From CAZOEL01 sp964578835 (lineage in GTDB: Bacteria > Desulfobacterota > Syntrophobacteria > Syntrophobacterales > Syntrophobacteraceae): 59,981 nt of DNA. A model generated the notes under the pieces. It worked only from the letters and a program-made list of their open reading frames with translations. It had not been told where the DNA came from and ran no database searches. Positions 16,765-25,768 of the stretch are shown here, in pieces. Made by a program: the position numbers and the translations under genes. Position 1 is the first letter of the stretch. Each line of letters begins with the position of its first letter. The stretch spans positions 1-59,981 of the forward strand of contig CAZOEL010000041.1 of assembly GCA_964578835.1 (NCBI GenBank), given 5' to 3'.

Positions 16765-17421
16765 ATGGAAAGTCGTTTTCACAAAGAAATTGAAGATCTC
16801 AAGATGCTTGTCCTGCAGATGGCCGCCCTAACCGAAAGAGCCATGAAAGTATCTGCTCAGGCGCTCCTAAATCGTGATTTGGAGCTTGCGGAAAGAGTAA
16901 TCGGCGGAGATCAGGAAATAAATCTTCTCGAGGTGGAAATAGACAAGCAATGTCTAAGACTTTTGGCCCTCGATCAACCCATGGCGCGCGATCTTCGTTT
17001 TATTGTCGGTTGCATGAGGATTGCGGTCGATCTGGAGAGAATTGCCGATCAGGCGGTCAGTGTCGCTCAAAGGGCCAAATACCTGAGCAATCGACCTCCG
17101 TTGCCTCAGAATCCGGCTATGGAGCAGTTGGCGGAGACGGCGCTGGATATGATCTCGACTGTGATTTCGGCCTTCACTAACGAAAATGCTCAGCAGGCTT
17201 CCGAAGTTTGCCAGATGGATGATACGGCGGATGAATTGAATGCAACTTTACTGAAGCACCTGCTCGACTACATGGTGAATGAAGTTCCTGCTGTAGCCCG
17301 CGCTGTACAAACAATCATCGTCGCTCGTTGCTTCGAGCGCGCGGCCGATCAGGCGACAAACATCGCCGAGAGCGTCATCTTTATAGTCAAAGGCGTCAAC
17401 ATTAAACACCATTGTGAATAA
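16765..17421 (+). CDS. phoU: phosphate signalling complex protein PhoU
   Basis: 218 aa. Cytoplasmic two-repeat helical protein that links the Pst transporter to PhoR and holds the kinase in its phosphatase state when phosphate is ample. Each half has the metal-binding pattern: MARDLRFIVGCMRIAVDLERIADQAV in the first and VARAVQTIIVARCFERAADQATNIAE in the second (quoted only as position guides near residues 73-98 and 170-195). The ribosome binding site TAGGAG is eight bases before ATG. Confidence 0.95.
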   Translation: MESRFHKEIEDLKMLVLQMAALTERAMKVSAQALLNRDLELAERVIGGDQEINLLEVEIDKQCLRLLALDQPMARDLRFIVGCMRIAVDLERIADQAVSVAQRAKYLSNRPPLPQNPAMEQLAETALDMISTVISAFTNENAQQASEVCQMDDTADELNATLLKHLLDYMVNEVPAVARAVQTIIVARCFERAADQATNIAESVIFIVKGVNIKHHCE

Positions 17422-17449
17422 TGGAAATAGACGCCGCAGGTTTTGCCTC

Positions 17450-17477
17450 GAGGGGCTCGTGAATCCGATAGCCCCTC
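17450..17477. terminator. bidirectional hairpin between convergent phoU and argJ
   Basis: GAGGGGCT (17450-17457) pairs with AGCCCCTC (17470-17477) across a 12-base loop. The outer CTCGAG copies at both sides can extend the pairing after a small bulge. It sits between two convergent genes, where it can end both transcripts. No T-run is present. Confidence 0.5.
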
Positions 17478-17498
17478 TCCTCGAGCGTATGTCCCCGG

Positions 17499-18755
17499 TC
17501 AGGATCGGTAGGATGCGTTGATTTTCACGTAATCGTATGAAAGGTCACACGTGTAGGCTGTAAATGCGCAATCGCCCATCCCGAGGTCCAGTCGAACACG
17601 GATTTCGTCGCGGCGGAAAGCTTCACTGGCCTTTTCTTCCACTTCCGGTCCCTCTAACGGCGTTCCATTGCGGAATACGCAAGTCTCTCCAAAGTGGAGG
17701 CTCACCCGCTCCGGGTTAATGGCTACGCCGGCTCGACCCGCCGCAGCGACAATCCTTCCCCAATTGGCGTCTTCTCCGAAGAAAGCGGTCTTCACCAAGG
17801 GCGAGTGCGCCACGGTAAAGGCTATTTGTCTGGCGTCATCCAGATCCCGACTTCCCGTAACTTGGATTTCGATTAGCTTTGTGGCTCCTTCGCCGTCTAT
17901 TACGATCTGTTTTGCGAGGTCCAGCAAAACGGCCGAAAGCGCCTCGCCGAAAAGCCGGCTCTCGGCGCTCTCCATATCCCTGATGACTGGATTTCCAGCC
18001 TTGCCGCTCGAAAGAACCAATAAAGTGTCGTTTGTGCTGGTGTCGCCATCCACCGTGATGCTGTTGAACGATCCGTCCGCGGCCCTTTTCACCCACTGGT
18101 TCAATGATTCGGGGTCGATCGCCGCATCGGTGCAGGCGAAAGCCAGGAGGGTGGCCATATTTGGAGCGATCATTCCGGAGCCTTTGGCGATTCCGCCAAT
18201 AGTGACGGTTTTTCCTCCCAGACTGACCCGGGCGGACGCCATCTTGGGCTTCGTATCAGTCGTCATGATAGCTTTTGCCGCATCTTCCCATCCGTCCGAG
18301 CGCAGCGATTCGACCAGCTCCGGCATGGCGCGGGAGAGGGGCTCGAGAACGATCTGCCGCCCGATTACTCCCGTAGAGGCGACGAGCATGGATTCCCGGG
18401 GAGCGTCCAGAGCCTTGCCGGCGATTGCGGCCATTTCCTTGGCGCGCCTCAACCCCTCGTCTCCGGTGCAGGCATTGGCTATTCCCGCGTTTACGATGAT
18501 TCCTCGAATCCCGGGCGATTTCAGATGCCTCCGGCAAAGCTCGACGGGCGCGGCACAAAAGCAGTTTTTAGTGAAAACGCCGGAAGCAAGGGCCGTCACA
18601 TCGGATTCGGCTGCGATGAGCGCAACGTCCGGGCGCCCCTGATAACGCATGCCGCTTGCCGCGGCCGCAGCCACGAATCCAGGGATGGAAAAAGCTTCCC
18701 TACTTACCACAACATTTTTTGAATTTCTTTCCACTTCCGCATGGACAGGGATCAT
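17499..18755 (-). CDS. argJ: glutamate N-acetyltransferase / amino-acid N-acetyltransferase ArgJ
   Basis: About 418 aa from ATG at 18755. It transfers acetyl from acetylornithine to glutamate, cycling acetyl in arginine synthesis; bifunctional forms also use acetyl-CoA. Features: FTKNCFCAAPVELCRR near 60, VASTGVIGRQI, TTDTKPKMASA, and the autocleavage site in GSGMIAPNMATLLAFACTD, where Thr becomes the N-terminal nucleophile of the beta chain. FGEDANWGRIVAAAGRAGV lies near the C-terminus. This start reaches 56 bp into the 3' end of secA, out of frame; a GTG at 18710 with an 11-bp overlap is the alternative. The family's N-terminal spacing favours 18755. The start is uncertain, the identity is not. 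Confidence 0.93.
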   Translation of the reverse strand: MIPVHAEVERNSKNVVVSREAFSIPGFVAAAAASGMRYQGRPDVALIAAESDVTALASGVFTKNCFCAAPVELCRRHLKSPGIRGIIVNAGIANACTGDEGLRRAKEMAAIAGKALDAPRESMLVASTGVIGRQIVLEPLSRAMPELVESLRSDGWEDAAKAIMTTDTKPKMASARVSLGGKTVTIGGIAKGSGMIAPNMATLLAFACTDAAIDPESLNQWVKRAADGSFNSITVDGDTSTNDTLLVLSSGKAGNPVIRDMESAESRLFGEALSAVLLDLAKQIVIDGEGATKLIEIQVTGSRDLDDARQIAFTVAHSPLVKTAFFGEDANWGRIVAAAGRAGVAINPERVSLHFGETCVFRNGTPLEGPEVEEKASEAFRRDEIRVRLDLGMGDCAFTAYTCDLSYDYVKINASYRS

Positions 18756-21240
18756 TTCTGCCAACTTTACGATCCTTTCTAACTGTTTGAGGTCGAGAGG
18801 CTCCTCCGTCAGGAGGTCCAAAAAACATGGGTTGCTCTTCCTGCTCTCTACGAAGCTCCTGCACTTCGTCTTCCCGCTGGATTTGAATATGGAAGAGCAA
18901 ACGGACGGTCTCTTCTTTCAGTCGCTCGATCATGTCATCGAAAATGGCATGGCCTTCACGCTTGTACTCGACCAAAGGGTCTCGCTGACCGTAGCCTCGA
19001 AGACCGATCCCCTCTTTTAGATGATCCATGTTGAGCAGGTGGTCTTTCCAAAGGCTATCCAGCGTCTGGAGAAGTAAATAGTTTTCAAGGTCTCGCATCA
19101 CGGGCTTGCCGGAATCCGGAACGCCGAACTGACGCTCACGAGCCTCATAACGATCCTGAAGGCGCTTCAGGAGCTTTTCGCGCAGCTCATCCTGGGTCGT
19201 ATCGCCCAGCGCCTCCACCGTAAGGCCTGGCTGAATGCCGAAAATCCGGAATATTTCGCCGTTCAGCTTCTCGAGATCCCAATCCTCGGCGTAGGTTTTC
19301 TCCTCCGTGCAATCCGAAAGGATGCCTTCGAAAAGATCCTCGACCATGTCCAGTATGACAGGCTTCAAGTCTTCGCCCTGCAAAGCTTCGCGCCGCTGGC
19401 GATAGATGACTTCCCTCTGCTGGTTCATGACGTCGTCATACTCGATCAGGTGCTTACGGACGGTGAAGTTCTGAGCCTCCACCCGGCTTTGAGCGTTTTC
19501 CAGCGCGCGGCTTATCATTCTGTGCTCGATGGGCTCATCCTCTTCCATGCCTATGCGCTGCATGAGGCCTGACAATCTATCAGCAGCAAAGATCCTCATG
19601 AGATCGTCTTCAAGGGAGAGATAAAAGCGCGATGAGCCCGGGTCGCCCTGCCGACCCGCGCGGCCCCGAAGCTGATTGTCGATGCGTCTCGCCTCGTGTC
19701 GTTCCGTGCCCAGGATGTGGAGGCCGCCCAGGTCAGCCACTCCTGGTCCGAGCACGATGTCCGTTCCGCGACCGGCCATATTGGTCGAGATGGTTACCGC
19801 GCCGAACTGACCGGCCTTCGAGACGATCTCGGCTTCCTTCTCATGATGCTTGGCGTTCAATACCTGATGGGGCACGCCCTGTTTCTTGAGCATTTCGCTC
19901 AGCCGCTCCGATTTCTCAATGCTCACCGTGCCCACCAGCACGGGACGACCGACCTGATTCAGCTCCTTGATCTCATTGGCGGCCGCGCGGAACTTCTCGC
20001 GCTCCGTTCTGTAAATGCAGTCCGGATGGTCTATTCGGATCATCTTTCTGTGGGTTGGGATGACAACAACTTCCAGCTTGTATATCTTGGCGAACTCGGC
20101 TGCTTCGGTATCGGCCGTTCCGGTCATTCCTGCGAGCTTATTGAACATTCTGAAGTAGTTTTGGAAGGTTATCGTAGCCAGCGTCTGGTTTTCGTTCTCT
20201 ATCTTGACGTTCTCTTTCGCTTCGAGCGCCTGGTGCAGGCCTTCGCTGTAGCGCCTCCCCGGCATCAAGCGTCCAGTGAATTCATCGACGATTATCACCT
20301 GTCCTTCTTTGACGATGTAATCAACGTCTCTTTTAAAAAGGGTATGAGCCCTCAGAGCCTGCTGAACGTGGTGAAGAGTGTCTATGTTTCGGGGATCGTA
20401 TAGATTGTCGACACTAAGCAATTTCTCCAGCTTGGCGACGCCTTCTTCTGTCAAGGAAACGGTTCGGCTTTTTTCTTCTTTCGTGTAATCGAGATCCGCC
20501 GTGAGGGCCGGTATGATCCTGTTGACCTTATAGTAGAGCTCTGTCGACTTCTCTGCGGGTCCGGAGATAATGAGCGGAGTTCTAGCTTCGTCTATGAGGA
20601 TGCTGTCAACTTCGTCAACGATGGCGTAGTTGAGCTCTCTTTGCACCATGTCTTCGATGCGGAACTTCATGTTGTCCCGAAGATAGTCGAAGCCGAATTC
20701 GTTGTTCGTCCCATAGGTGACATCGGCTCTGTAGGCTTCCTGCCGCTCCCGGTCGTCAAGTCCGTGAACGATGCAGCCTACTCTGAGACCCAGGAACTCA
20801 TAAACCCTCCCCATCCATTCACTGTCGCGGCGGGCGAGATAATCGTTGACCGTTACCAGATGAGCGCCCTTTCCGGTAAGAGCATTGAGGTAGACCGGCA
20901 GGGTGGCGACAAGAGTCTTTCCTTCGCCGGTCTTCATTTCAGCGATCTTGCCTTGATGAAGAACGATGCCGCCAATGATCTGCGCATCGAAGGGACGCAT
21001 TCCGAGTGTTCGAACAGAGCCTTCCCTGGCGACTGCAAAAGCTTCCGGAAGCAGGTCATCTAGCGGTTCGCCGTTTTCGAGGCGCTGTTTGAATTCGGGG
21101 GTTTTAGCTCTGAGCTCGGCGTCGCTCAGTTTGCGAATTGTGGGTTCGAATGCATTGACTTCATCCACAAGCGGAGCGATCCGTTTGAGGTTTCGATCAT
21201 TCTGACTACCAAAAATTTTCTTCAGCACTGCGTTTATCAT
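18700..21240 (-). CDS. secA: preprotein translocase ATPase SecA
   Basis: 846 aa. Motor ATPase that pushes unfolded preproteins through SecYEG at the inner membrane. DEAD-type motor: Walker A in MKTGEGKTLVATLP near 100, Walker B in YAIVDEVDSILIDEARTPL near 205, preprotein cross-linking region near 230-360, second motor half with STNMAGRGTDIVLGPGV and GRAGRQGDPGSSRFYLSLED. The C-terminal zinc motif CPCGSGKKFKKCC is complete, so SecB interaction is likely. Slightly shorter than E. coli SecA (901) and typical of deltaproteobacteria. argJ begins inside its 3' end. Confidence 0.98.
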   Translation of the reverse strand: MINAVLKKIFGSQNDRNLKRIAPLVDEVNAFEPTIRKLSDAELRAKTPEFKQRLENGEPLDDLLPEAFAVAREGSVRTLGMRPFDAQIIGGIVLHQGKIAEMKTGEGKTLVATLPVYLNALTGKGAHLVTVNDYLARRDSEWMGRVYEFLGLRVGCIVHGLDDRERQEAYRADVTYGTNNEFGFDYLRDNMKFRIEDMVQRELNYAIVDEVDSILIDEARTPLIISGPAEKSTELYYKVNRIIPALTADLDYTKEEKSRTVSLTEEGVAKLEKLLSVDNLYDPRNIDTLHHVQQALRAHTLFKRDVDYIVKEGQVIIVDEFTGRLMPGRRYSEGLHQALEAKENVKIENENQTLATITFQNYFRMFNKLAGMTGTADTEAAEFAKIYKLEVVVIPTHRKMIRIDHPDCIYRTEREKFRAAANEIKELNQVGRPVLVGTVSIEKSERLSEMLKKQGVPHQVLNAKHHEKEAEIVSKAGQFGAVTISTNMAGRGTDIVLGPGVADLGGLHILGTERHEARRIDNQLRGRAGRQGDPGSSRFYLSLEDDLMRIFAADRLSGLMQRIGMEEDEPIEHRMISRALENAQSRVEAQNFTVRKHLIEYDDVMNQQREVIYRQRREALQGEDLKPVILDMVEDLFEGILSDCTEEKTYAEDWDLEKLNGEIFRIFGIQPGLTVEALGDTTQDELREKLLKRLQDRYEARERQFGVPDSGKPVMRDLENYLLLQTLDSLWKDHLLNMDHLKEGIGLRGYGQRDPLVEYKREGHAIFDDMIERLKEETVRLLFHIQIQREDEVQELRREQEEQPMFFGPPDGGASRPQTVRKDRKVGRNDPCPCGSGKKFKKCCGK

Positions 21241-21303
21241 ATCTTCTGGTCTGGCCTCCCGTAAGCAAGGAGTGTCTGATTGTCATAAAGGGCATAATAA
21301 ATA

Positions 21304-21323
21304 AAGGCACGCTCACGTGCCTT
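21304..21323 (-). terminator. intrinsic terminator of the acetyltransferase transcript
   Basis: Reading leftward, AAGGCACG - TGAG - CGTGCCTT is a perfect 8-bp stem followed by TATTTATTATG. It lies between the end of the acetyltransferase gene (21413) and the secA start (21240), separating the two transcripts. Confidence 0.7.
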
Positions 21324-21412
21324 GCATGTTTCGAATTGTCATTTCTCTATATAGCTCACGCTGGGTTCATTTGCAATTCGCATACCCGAGGCGCAAGCTT
21401 TCAGATAAACGG

Positions 21413-21868
21413 CTACAGATCCATTACGAGAGCAACTTCGTCGCATTCCGGGAACTTGGGGCAATGCAGACAGTCCGCCCAGATTTTGTGCGGAAAGATG
21501 TTCTTATCGACAATCTGAAAACCAAGACGCTGAAAGAATTCTATTTCGTAGGTGAGCGTAAATACCTGCCCGATGCCGAGGCTCCTGGCATCGGCAATGC
21601 AAGCGTCTACGAGCATGCGCCCTATCCCTTCGCCATGGTGGGCCGCCTGTACGGAAAGGGACCGGATTTCAGCCAGATTTTCCCAAATGATATGCAGTCC
21701 GCAGCAGCCTATAATCTGATCGTTTTCATCATCTGCGAATACAACCATGTCTCGAAGGTTTGTATAAAGCTCGCTCAAGGATCGGGCAAGCAGTTTTCCC
21801 TGGCTTGCAAATTGAGCCAGAAGCTTCTGAATTGCGGGAACATCGCTGATTTTTGCTTTTCGTATCAT
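21413..21868 (-). CDS. GNAT N-acetyltransferase, short ArgA-like
   Basis: 151 aa, a single GNAT domain. Acetyl-CoA-binding motif in RSLSVQAAHHGEGIGRMLVDA near residues 70-90 (Q/RxxGxG/A type), followed by GIGQVFTLTYEIEFFQRLGF. The C-terminal segment HKIWADCLHCPKFPECDEVA is typical of the short N-acetylglutamate synthases found in bacteria without a full ArgA. Such an enzyme would make the first acetylglutamate, with ArgJ (17.5 kb) recycling acetyl. Proximity to argJ supports this. A general GNAT acetylating another amine remains possible. Confidence 0.8.
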   Translation of the reverse strand: MIRKAKISDVPAIQKLLAQFASQGKLLARSLSELYTNLRDMVVFADDENDQIIGCCGLHIIWENLAEIRSLSVQAAHHGEGIGRMLVDACIADARSLGIGQVFTLTYEIEFFQRLGFQIVDKNIFPHKIWADCLHCPKFPECDEVALVMDL

Positions 21869-21956
21869 TTTATGGACGCTCGTATGAGAGTTGAAGAAAG
21901 CCGCGCATGGTCATTCGAAGCGGACGGCAGGAATATAAGCAGTCATGCGGATTCGA

Positions 21957-23099
21957 TCAACGTCGACGCGAGAGCAGCATCCTCATCGATTGAAGAAAAT
22001 AGTCAATTTCCTGAACAGTCGTTGCGTAGCCGGGGGATACCCGCACTGCGCCTTCGGGGAAGCTGCCAAGCGTCTGGTGGGCTACGGGAGCGCAGTGGAG
22101 CCCGGGTCTTACCGCTATATCGAAAACCTCATCCAACATATAGGCTGCGTCATTGGAGGTCAGACCTTCTACCGTAAAGGACACCACGCCCGTGCCGCGC
22201 GTCCGTGGCTCGAAGACGCGAATCCGGGAGAGGCTCTTCAACCTGTCCACCAGCATATCCGCAAGCTCCAGTTCATGCTTTCGTATGGAATCCATGCTTC
22301 TATCGAATATGAAGTCGATGCCCGCTCCAAGTCCGGCGACGCCCACCAGGTTTGGTGTGCCGCTCTCATAACGATCCGGGCTGAATCTTGGCTGCACCGG
22401 CTCTTCTGAGAGGCTTCCCGTTCCACCCTCGATAAGCGGACAGACGTCGAGATCCGGTCGAATGTAAAGCACTCCGGTTCCAGGAGGTCCGAGGAGCGCT
22501 TTATGACCAGAGCACGCAAGCATGCCGAGATTCCAGCCTTTAACGGAGATGGGCTGGACTCCAGCTGTCTGAGCGGCGTCAAGAAGCAGTGGGACGCCTT
22601 TTTTTTCGCACTCTTCGGCAATTTCGGGGACGGGTTGCAATGCGCCATTCACATTGGATGCGTGCGTCGCGATTACAAGCCTTGGCGGCGTCTCCATGCA
22701 ACGGCCCAGAGCGTCGATTTCTACTATCCCATCCGGTCCTCCGGGGACCGTTTCCACCTGAACGCCCAAAGTTTTGAGAGTATGCAGCGGGCGCACCACG
22801 GCGTTGTGCTCCATACCGCACAGGAGCACGCGATCACCGGCGCGGAGCCATCCTTTGAGCGCCACATTGAGGCTTTCCGTGGCGTTTTTTGTAAAAACCA
22901 CCCTCTCGGCATCCGGGATATCGAATAGCCGAGCAACTTTCTTTCTAACTTCAGACACTATGGTCGATGCTTCACGGGCCAATCGATGCGCCCCGCGGCC
23001 GGGAGTGGCTCCGATATCCTTGAGCGCGCGCTCAACGGCGAGATATACCGAATCGGGCTTCGGGCAGCTCGTTGCTGCGTTGTCCAGATATGTTGGCAT
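21957..23099 (-). CDS. cysteine desulfurase family aminotransferase (class V)
   Basis: About 380 aa. PLP enzyme of the NifS/SufS-like fold. N-terminus YLDNAATSCPKP, PLP-contacting H in FTKNATESLN, LLLDAAQTAGV with the PLP Asp, and the Schiff-base lysine in LACSGHKALLGPPGTG near residue 197. The catalytic Cys is probably in VRPGLHCAPVAHQTLG. ATG at 23099 has AGAAGA seven bases upstream; TTG at 23105 is also possible. It starts 11 bp after fdhD, so it likely supplies persulfide sulfur to FdhD, as IscS does in E. coli (inference). It belongs to the TIGR01977-like group rather than to IscS proper. Confidence 0.88.
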   Translation of the reverse strand: MPTYLDNAATSCPKPDSVYLAVERALKDIGATPGRGAHRLAREASTIVSEVRKKVARLFDIPDAERVVFTKNATESLNVALKGWLRAGDRVLLCGMEHNAVVRPLHTLKTLGVQVETVPGGPDGIVEIDALGRCMETPPRLVIATHASNVNGALQPVPEIAEECEKKGVPLLLDAAQTAGVQPISVKGWNLGMLACSGHKALLGPPGTGVLYIRPDLDVCPLIEGGTGSLSEEPVQPRFSPDRYESGTPNLVGVAGLGAGIDFIFDRSMDSIRKHELELADMLVDRLKSLSRIRVFEPRTRGTGVVSFTVEGLTSNDAAYMLDEVFDIAVRPGLHCAPVAHQTLGSFPEGAVRVSPGYATTVQEIDYFLQSMRMLLSRRR

Positions 23100-23110
23100 G
23101 ATCAATTCTT

Positions 23111-23938
23111 CTATAAGGAATCAACAATACGTTCCCTGCAGCTGTAAACCGTGAACTTCCCCGCCCGGGAAAACCCTATCAAGGTGATGTTAAGGGACTT
23201 CGCCAGCTCAACTGCAAGAGTCGTCGCCACGTTTCGACTCACTATCACCGGAATGTTAACCTTGGCGGCCTTTATAAGCATCTCCGAAGTCAGCCTGCCG
23301 GTTGTGAGTAGAATTTTGTCGTCTAGCGGAATGTCGTTCAGAAAGACATGGCCGACAATCATATCCACAGCATTGTGGCGCCCTATGTCGTCGCGAAAGA
23401 GCACTATTCTTTCCGGAAGCGCCAGAGCGGTATTGTGCACGCCGTGAGTCTGCCGGTAAGTTTCGCTCAGTCGATTGAGATCCTCCACTCTCTCGAGAAG
23501 CTGGGAAGCCTTGAAGGTGATGTCGCTCTGAACCGGTTTGCTCAAGAGGGCGTCGAGGGCGTAATAGAAGAGAGAGCCCTTCCCGCAACCGGACGTAACG
23601 GTCCTCTTCATCCATACGCGGTCTAGCATTTCCGATTCTGTTTTAGCCTGTATTTCCACCTTTCCAGCCTCTAAGTCCACCTGCACGCTCTCGAGATCCT
23701 CTCGGCTTTCGATGAAGCCTTCCGCATGGAAAAAGCCGACCGACAGCTCATCCAGATGGTGGCCTGCGCAAAGCAAAGTCACCATTTCACGGCCATTCAG
23801 ATAAAGTGTAATAGGCTTTTCGACGATGACCAACCGGGAGCGTTCAGCCACCAGGCCGCTTTTATCGTAAACCCATGCGGGAATCGGAATCGTTTCGTCT
23901 TTTTCGATGTTTTCTTCCAGGTTTTTATCCGTAGACAT
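23111..23938 (-). CDS. fdhD: formate dehydrogenase accessory sulfurtransferase FdhD
   Basis: 275 aa, normal length. Takes persulfide from a cysteine desulfurase and sulfurates the Mo/W-bis-MGD cofactor before its insertion into formate dehydrogenase. The nucleotide-binding part has TLLCAGHHLDELSVGFF near 55-70 (the usual LxxTPG/LxxGF region), the loop cysteine in VTSGCGKGSLFY near 115, and C-terminal DIGRHNAVDMIVG, TTGRLTSEMLIKA and VSRNVATTLAVELA. The canonical CxxC loop appears here as a single Cys (SGCG), the form common outside enterobacteria. The ribosome binding site AAAGG precedes ATG; a desulfurase follows in the same operon. Confidence 0.95.
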   Translation of the reverse strand: MSTDKNLEENIEKDETIPIPAWVYDKSGLVAERSRLVIVEKPITLYLNGREMVTLLCAGHHLDELSVGFFHAEGFIESREDLESVQVDLEAGKVEIQAKTESEMLDRVWMKRTVTSGCGKGSLFYYALDALLSKPVQSDITFKASQLLERVEDLNRLSETYRQTHGVHNTALALPERIVLFRDDIGRHNAVDMIVGHVFLNDIPLDDKILLTTGRLTSEMLIKAAKVNIPVIVSRNVATTLAVELAKSLNITLIGFSRAGKFTVYSCRERIVDSL

Positions 23939-24003
23939 TTCTATACCTTTATGACGGCGCTTGTTACCAATTATCGATTCCCTAGAAAACGCCCGGAAGC
24001 GAG

Positions 24004-24462
24004 CTATAAGGAATCAAACCCTTTCGAACTGATGAAATCCTTGAGGATTTGAGCGTGATCGAACGCTAGATGCTCGGGGAGCTTATCGAGAGGGAAAACT
24101 CCCAATCCTTTCGCATCATCGGCGGCTGTGGGCGAGCCCGTTCCAATAGCCGTAAAGACCACCGAAACCGTGTGATGGCGCGGATCTCTTGCCGGGTCGG
24201 AGTAGGCTCTGAATTGTTCGAGCATCTCGAGTCGGAGCCCTGTTTCCTCTATGGCTTCTCTGGCCGCCGCTTCCTCAAGGGCTTCTCCATAATCCACGAA
24301 GCCGCCCGGAAGCGCCCAGCCAAAAGGCGGGTTTTTCCTCTCTATCAGTATGATTCCCTTGCCGGGAATCCGAATTATTATATCCACGGTAAGCAACGGA
24401 TTTCTATAAATTGTAACCGGCTCTCCGCATCCGGGACAGGGAATGCTTTGTTTTATCGCCAT
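24004..24462 (-). CDS. Nudix hydrolase with zinc-ribbon-like N-terminus
   Basis: About 152 aa. Pyrophosphohydrolase; the Nudix box GGFVDYGEALEEAAAREA plus EETGL (GX5EX7REUXEEXGU) is complete near residues 54-76, so it should be active with Mg2+. The N-terminal IPCPGCGEPV holds a single CxxC. ATG at 24462 fits the family start; the frame is open to 24504, which would overlap the permease. It follows the permease stop by 13 bp and is probably cotranscribed. Substrate unknown; ADP-ribose or nucleotide sugars are usual for this subgroup. Confidence 0.9.
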   Translation of the reverse strand: MAIKQSIPCPGCGEPVTIYRNPLLTVDIIIRIPGKGIILIERKNPPFGWALPGGFVDYGEALEEAAAREAIEETGLRLEMLEQFRAYSDPARDPRHHTVSVVFTAIGTGSPTAADDAKGLGVFPLDKLPEHLAFDHAQILKDFISSKGFDSL

Positions 24463-24475
24463 ATCTTGCGCCTGT

Positions 24476-25768
24476 TTATTGGGGTGCTTTCCTCCGCAAA
24501 ACAATGTGCTCGAGGAGGAGTACGAGAAAGATGCCCATGATCAACCCGTTGCCGAGAAAAATTCGCAGCGCGGGATGCATGGATATCATAAACGCCTCGG
24601 GTAGAAAACCAACGAGGGCGCCAAGCAAAAGCGGCACTCCGACCACAAAATAATCACGCACGGTTATTCCCGCCCCCACGATCCCGGCAAGTCCGGCGCC
24701 TACTTGCGCTCCCATGGCCGAGCATAGAGCGGCGCCGACCACGGGGGCCGGAACGATGGCCAAAAGTGCGGCCAGTTTGGGCGCAAACGCCGCAGCCGTC
24801 AAAATCAATCCGCAGTAGGCGACCGCATAGCGACTCGCTACCCGATTGGCCAAAAGCACGCCCGGGCTCATGCTGTAGCTCACCGTTCCCACCAATCCGA
24901 GGAAACCGCAGCAGACGCCGGCTATTCCATTGATCATAACGCCTCGCGATACGGCTGAAGGGAGTCTCTCGGAATCGGTGATGGCGGCTACGCCATGAAT
25001 GCTTCCAAGGCTGTTCACCACCACAGCGACGTTTGACAAAGCGAAAGCTATGACGGCCGGCCAATACAAGCGAGCGCGAAACGGCGCCCATTGAGAAGGC
25101 AAAGAAAACCATCCGGCCGCCTTCACACTCTGCCAATCGGCAAGCCCAAGAAATGAGAAAAGCGCTGTGCCGAAAAGGATTCCAAGCAAAAGCGCAATAG
25201 TTTTCCAAAAGCCGGTGAGCCAATGGGAAAGGGCCGCCATGACAACGACCAAAGTAATGCTGAGCAGGAAGATGAAGACGTTCCCGTCGGGATTGGAAGC
25301 ATTCATGCCCGTCATGGATTGTATTAAATGGGGTAAAAGGGTGAAAGCGATGAGCATCAGGATGACCCCGACCACATTTGGCGTGGCGTAGGCGATGACT
25401 TTCCTCAATTTTCCCGACAAGACGACGCAAACCAGCAGCGCGCCTCCCAGCATGGCGCCGGCCTGAATAGCTGAAATTCCATAGGGCGCGATTGTAATGA
25501 ATGTGAGCAGAAGCGCTGTAGCCGGGCCTTCGAGAAGAGGGTAGCGATGTCCCCAGAGGCATTGAACGGCGGTGAACAGGCCTGAGGTCAAAAAAGTAAG
25601 TTGGAGGAATCGCACCTGTTGGCCGGCGCTCATATTCAATGCGCTGCCGATTAGTGTGGCGATGATGATGAGGGCCGGAACAATGATTATTGCCCATTGC
25701 AGCCCGTAGAGAATGGCGAGCCTTGACGGGAGAGGGTCGTCTATATCATAGATATAATGAGGCTTCAT
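24476..25768 (-). CDS. NCS2-family xanthine/uracil-type permease
   Basis: 430 aa with about 12-14 hydrophobic segments. N-terminus YIYDIDDPLPSRLAILYGLQ with the NCS2-typical short polar lead; TM3 region LEGPATALLLTFI, a TM8-like SNVAVVVNSLGSIHGVAAIT, and the family-type GVMINGIAGVCCGFLGLVGTVSYSMSPGVLL near residue 280. Inner-membrane H+ or Na+ symporter for a nucleobase or related compound; the exact substrate cannot be read. No upstream purine riboswitch is visible in 25769-25929. Operon with a Nudix hydrolase. Confidence 0.88.
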   Translation of the reverse strand: MKPHYIYDIDDPLPSRLAILYGLQWAIIIVPALIIIATLIGSALNMSAGQQVRFLQLTFLTSGLFTAVQCLWGHRYPLLEGPATALLLTFITIAPYGISAIQAGAMLGGALLVCVVLSGKLRKVIAYATPNVVGVILMLIAFTLLPHLIQSMTGMNASNPDGNVFIFLLSITLVVVMAALSHWLTGFWKTIALLLGILFGTALFSFLGLADWQSVKAAGWFSLPSQWAPFRARLYWPAVIAFALSNVAVVVNSLGSIHGVAAITDSERLPSAVSRGVMINGIAGVCCGFLGLVGTVSYSMSPGVLLANRVASRYAVAYCGLILTAAAFAPKLAALLAIVPAPVVGAALCSAMGAQVGAGLAGIVGAGITVRDYFVVGVPLLLGALVGFLPEAFMISMHPALRIFLGNGLIMGIFLVLLLEHIVLRRKAPQ

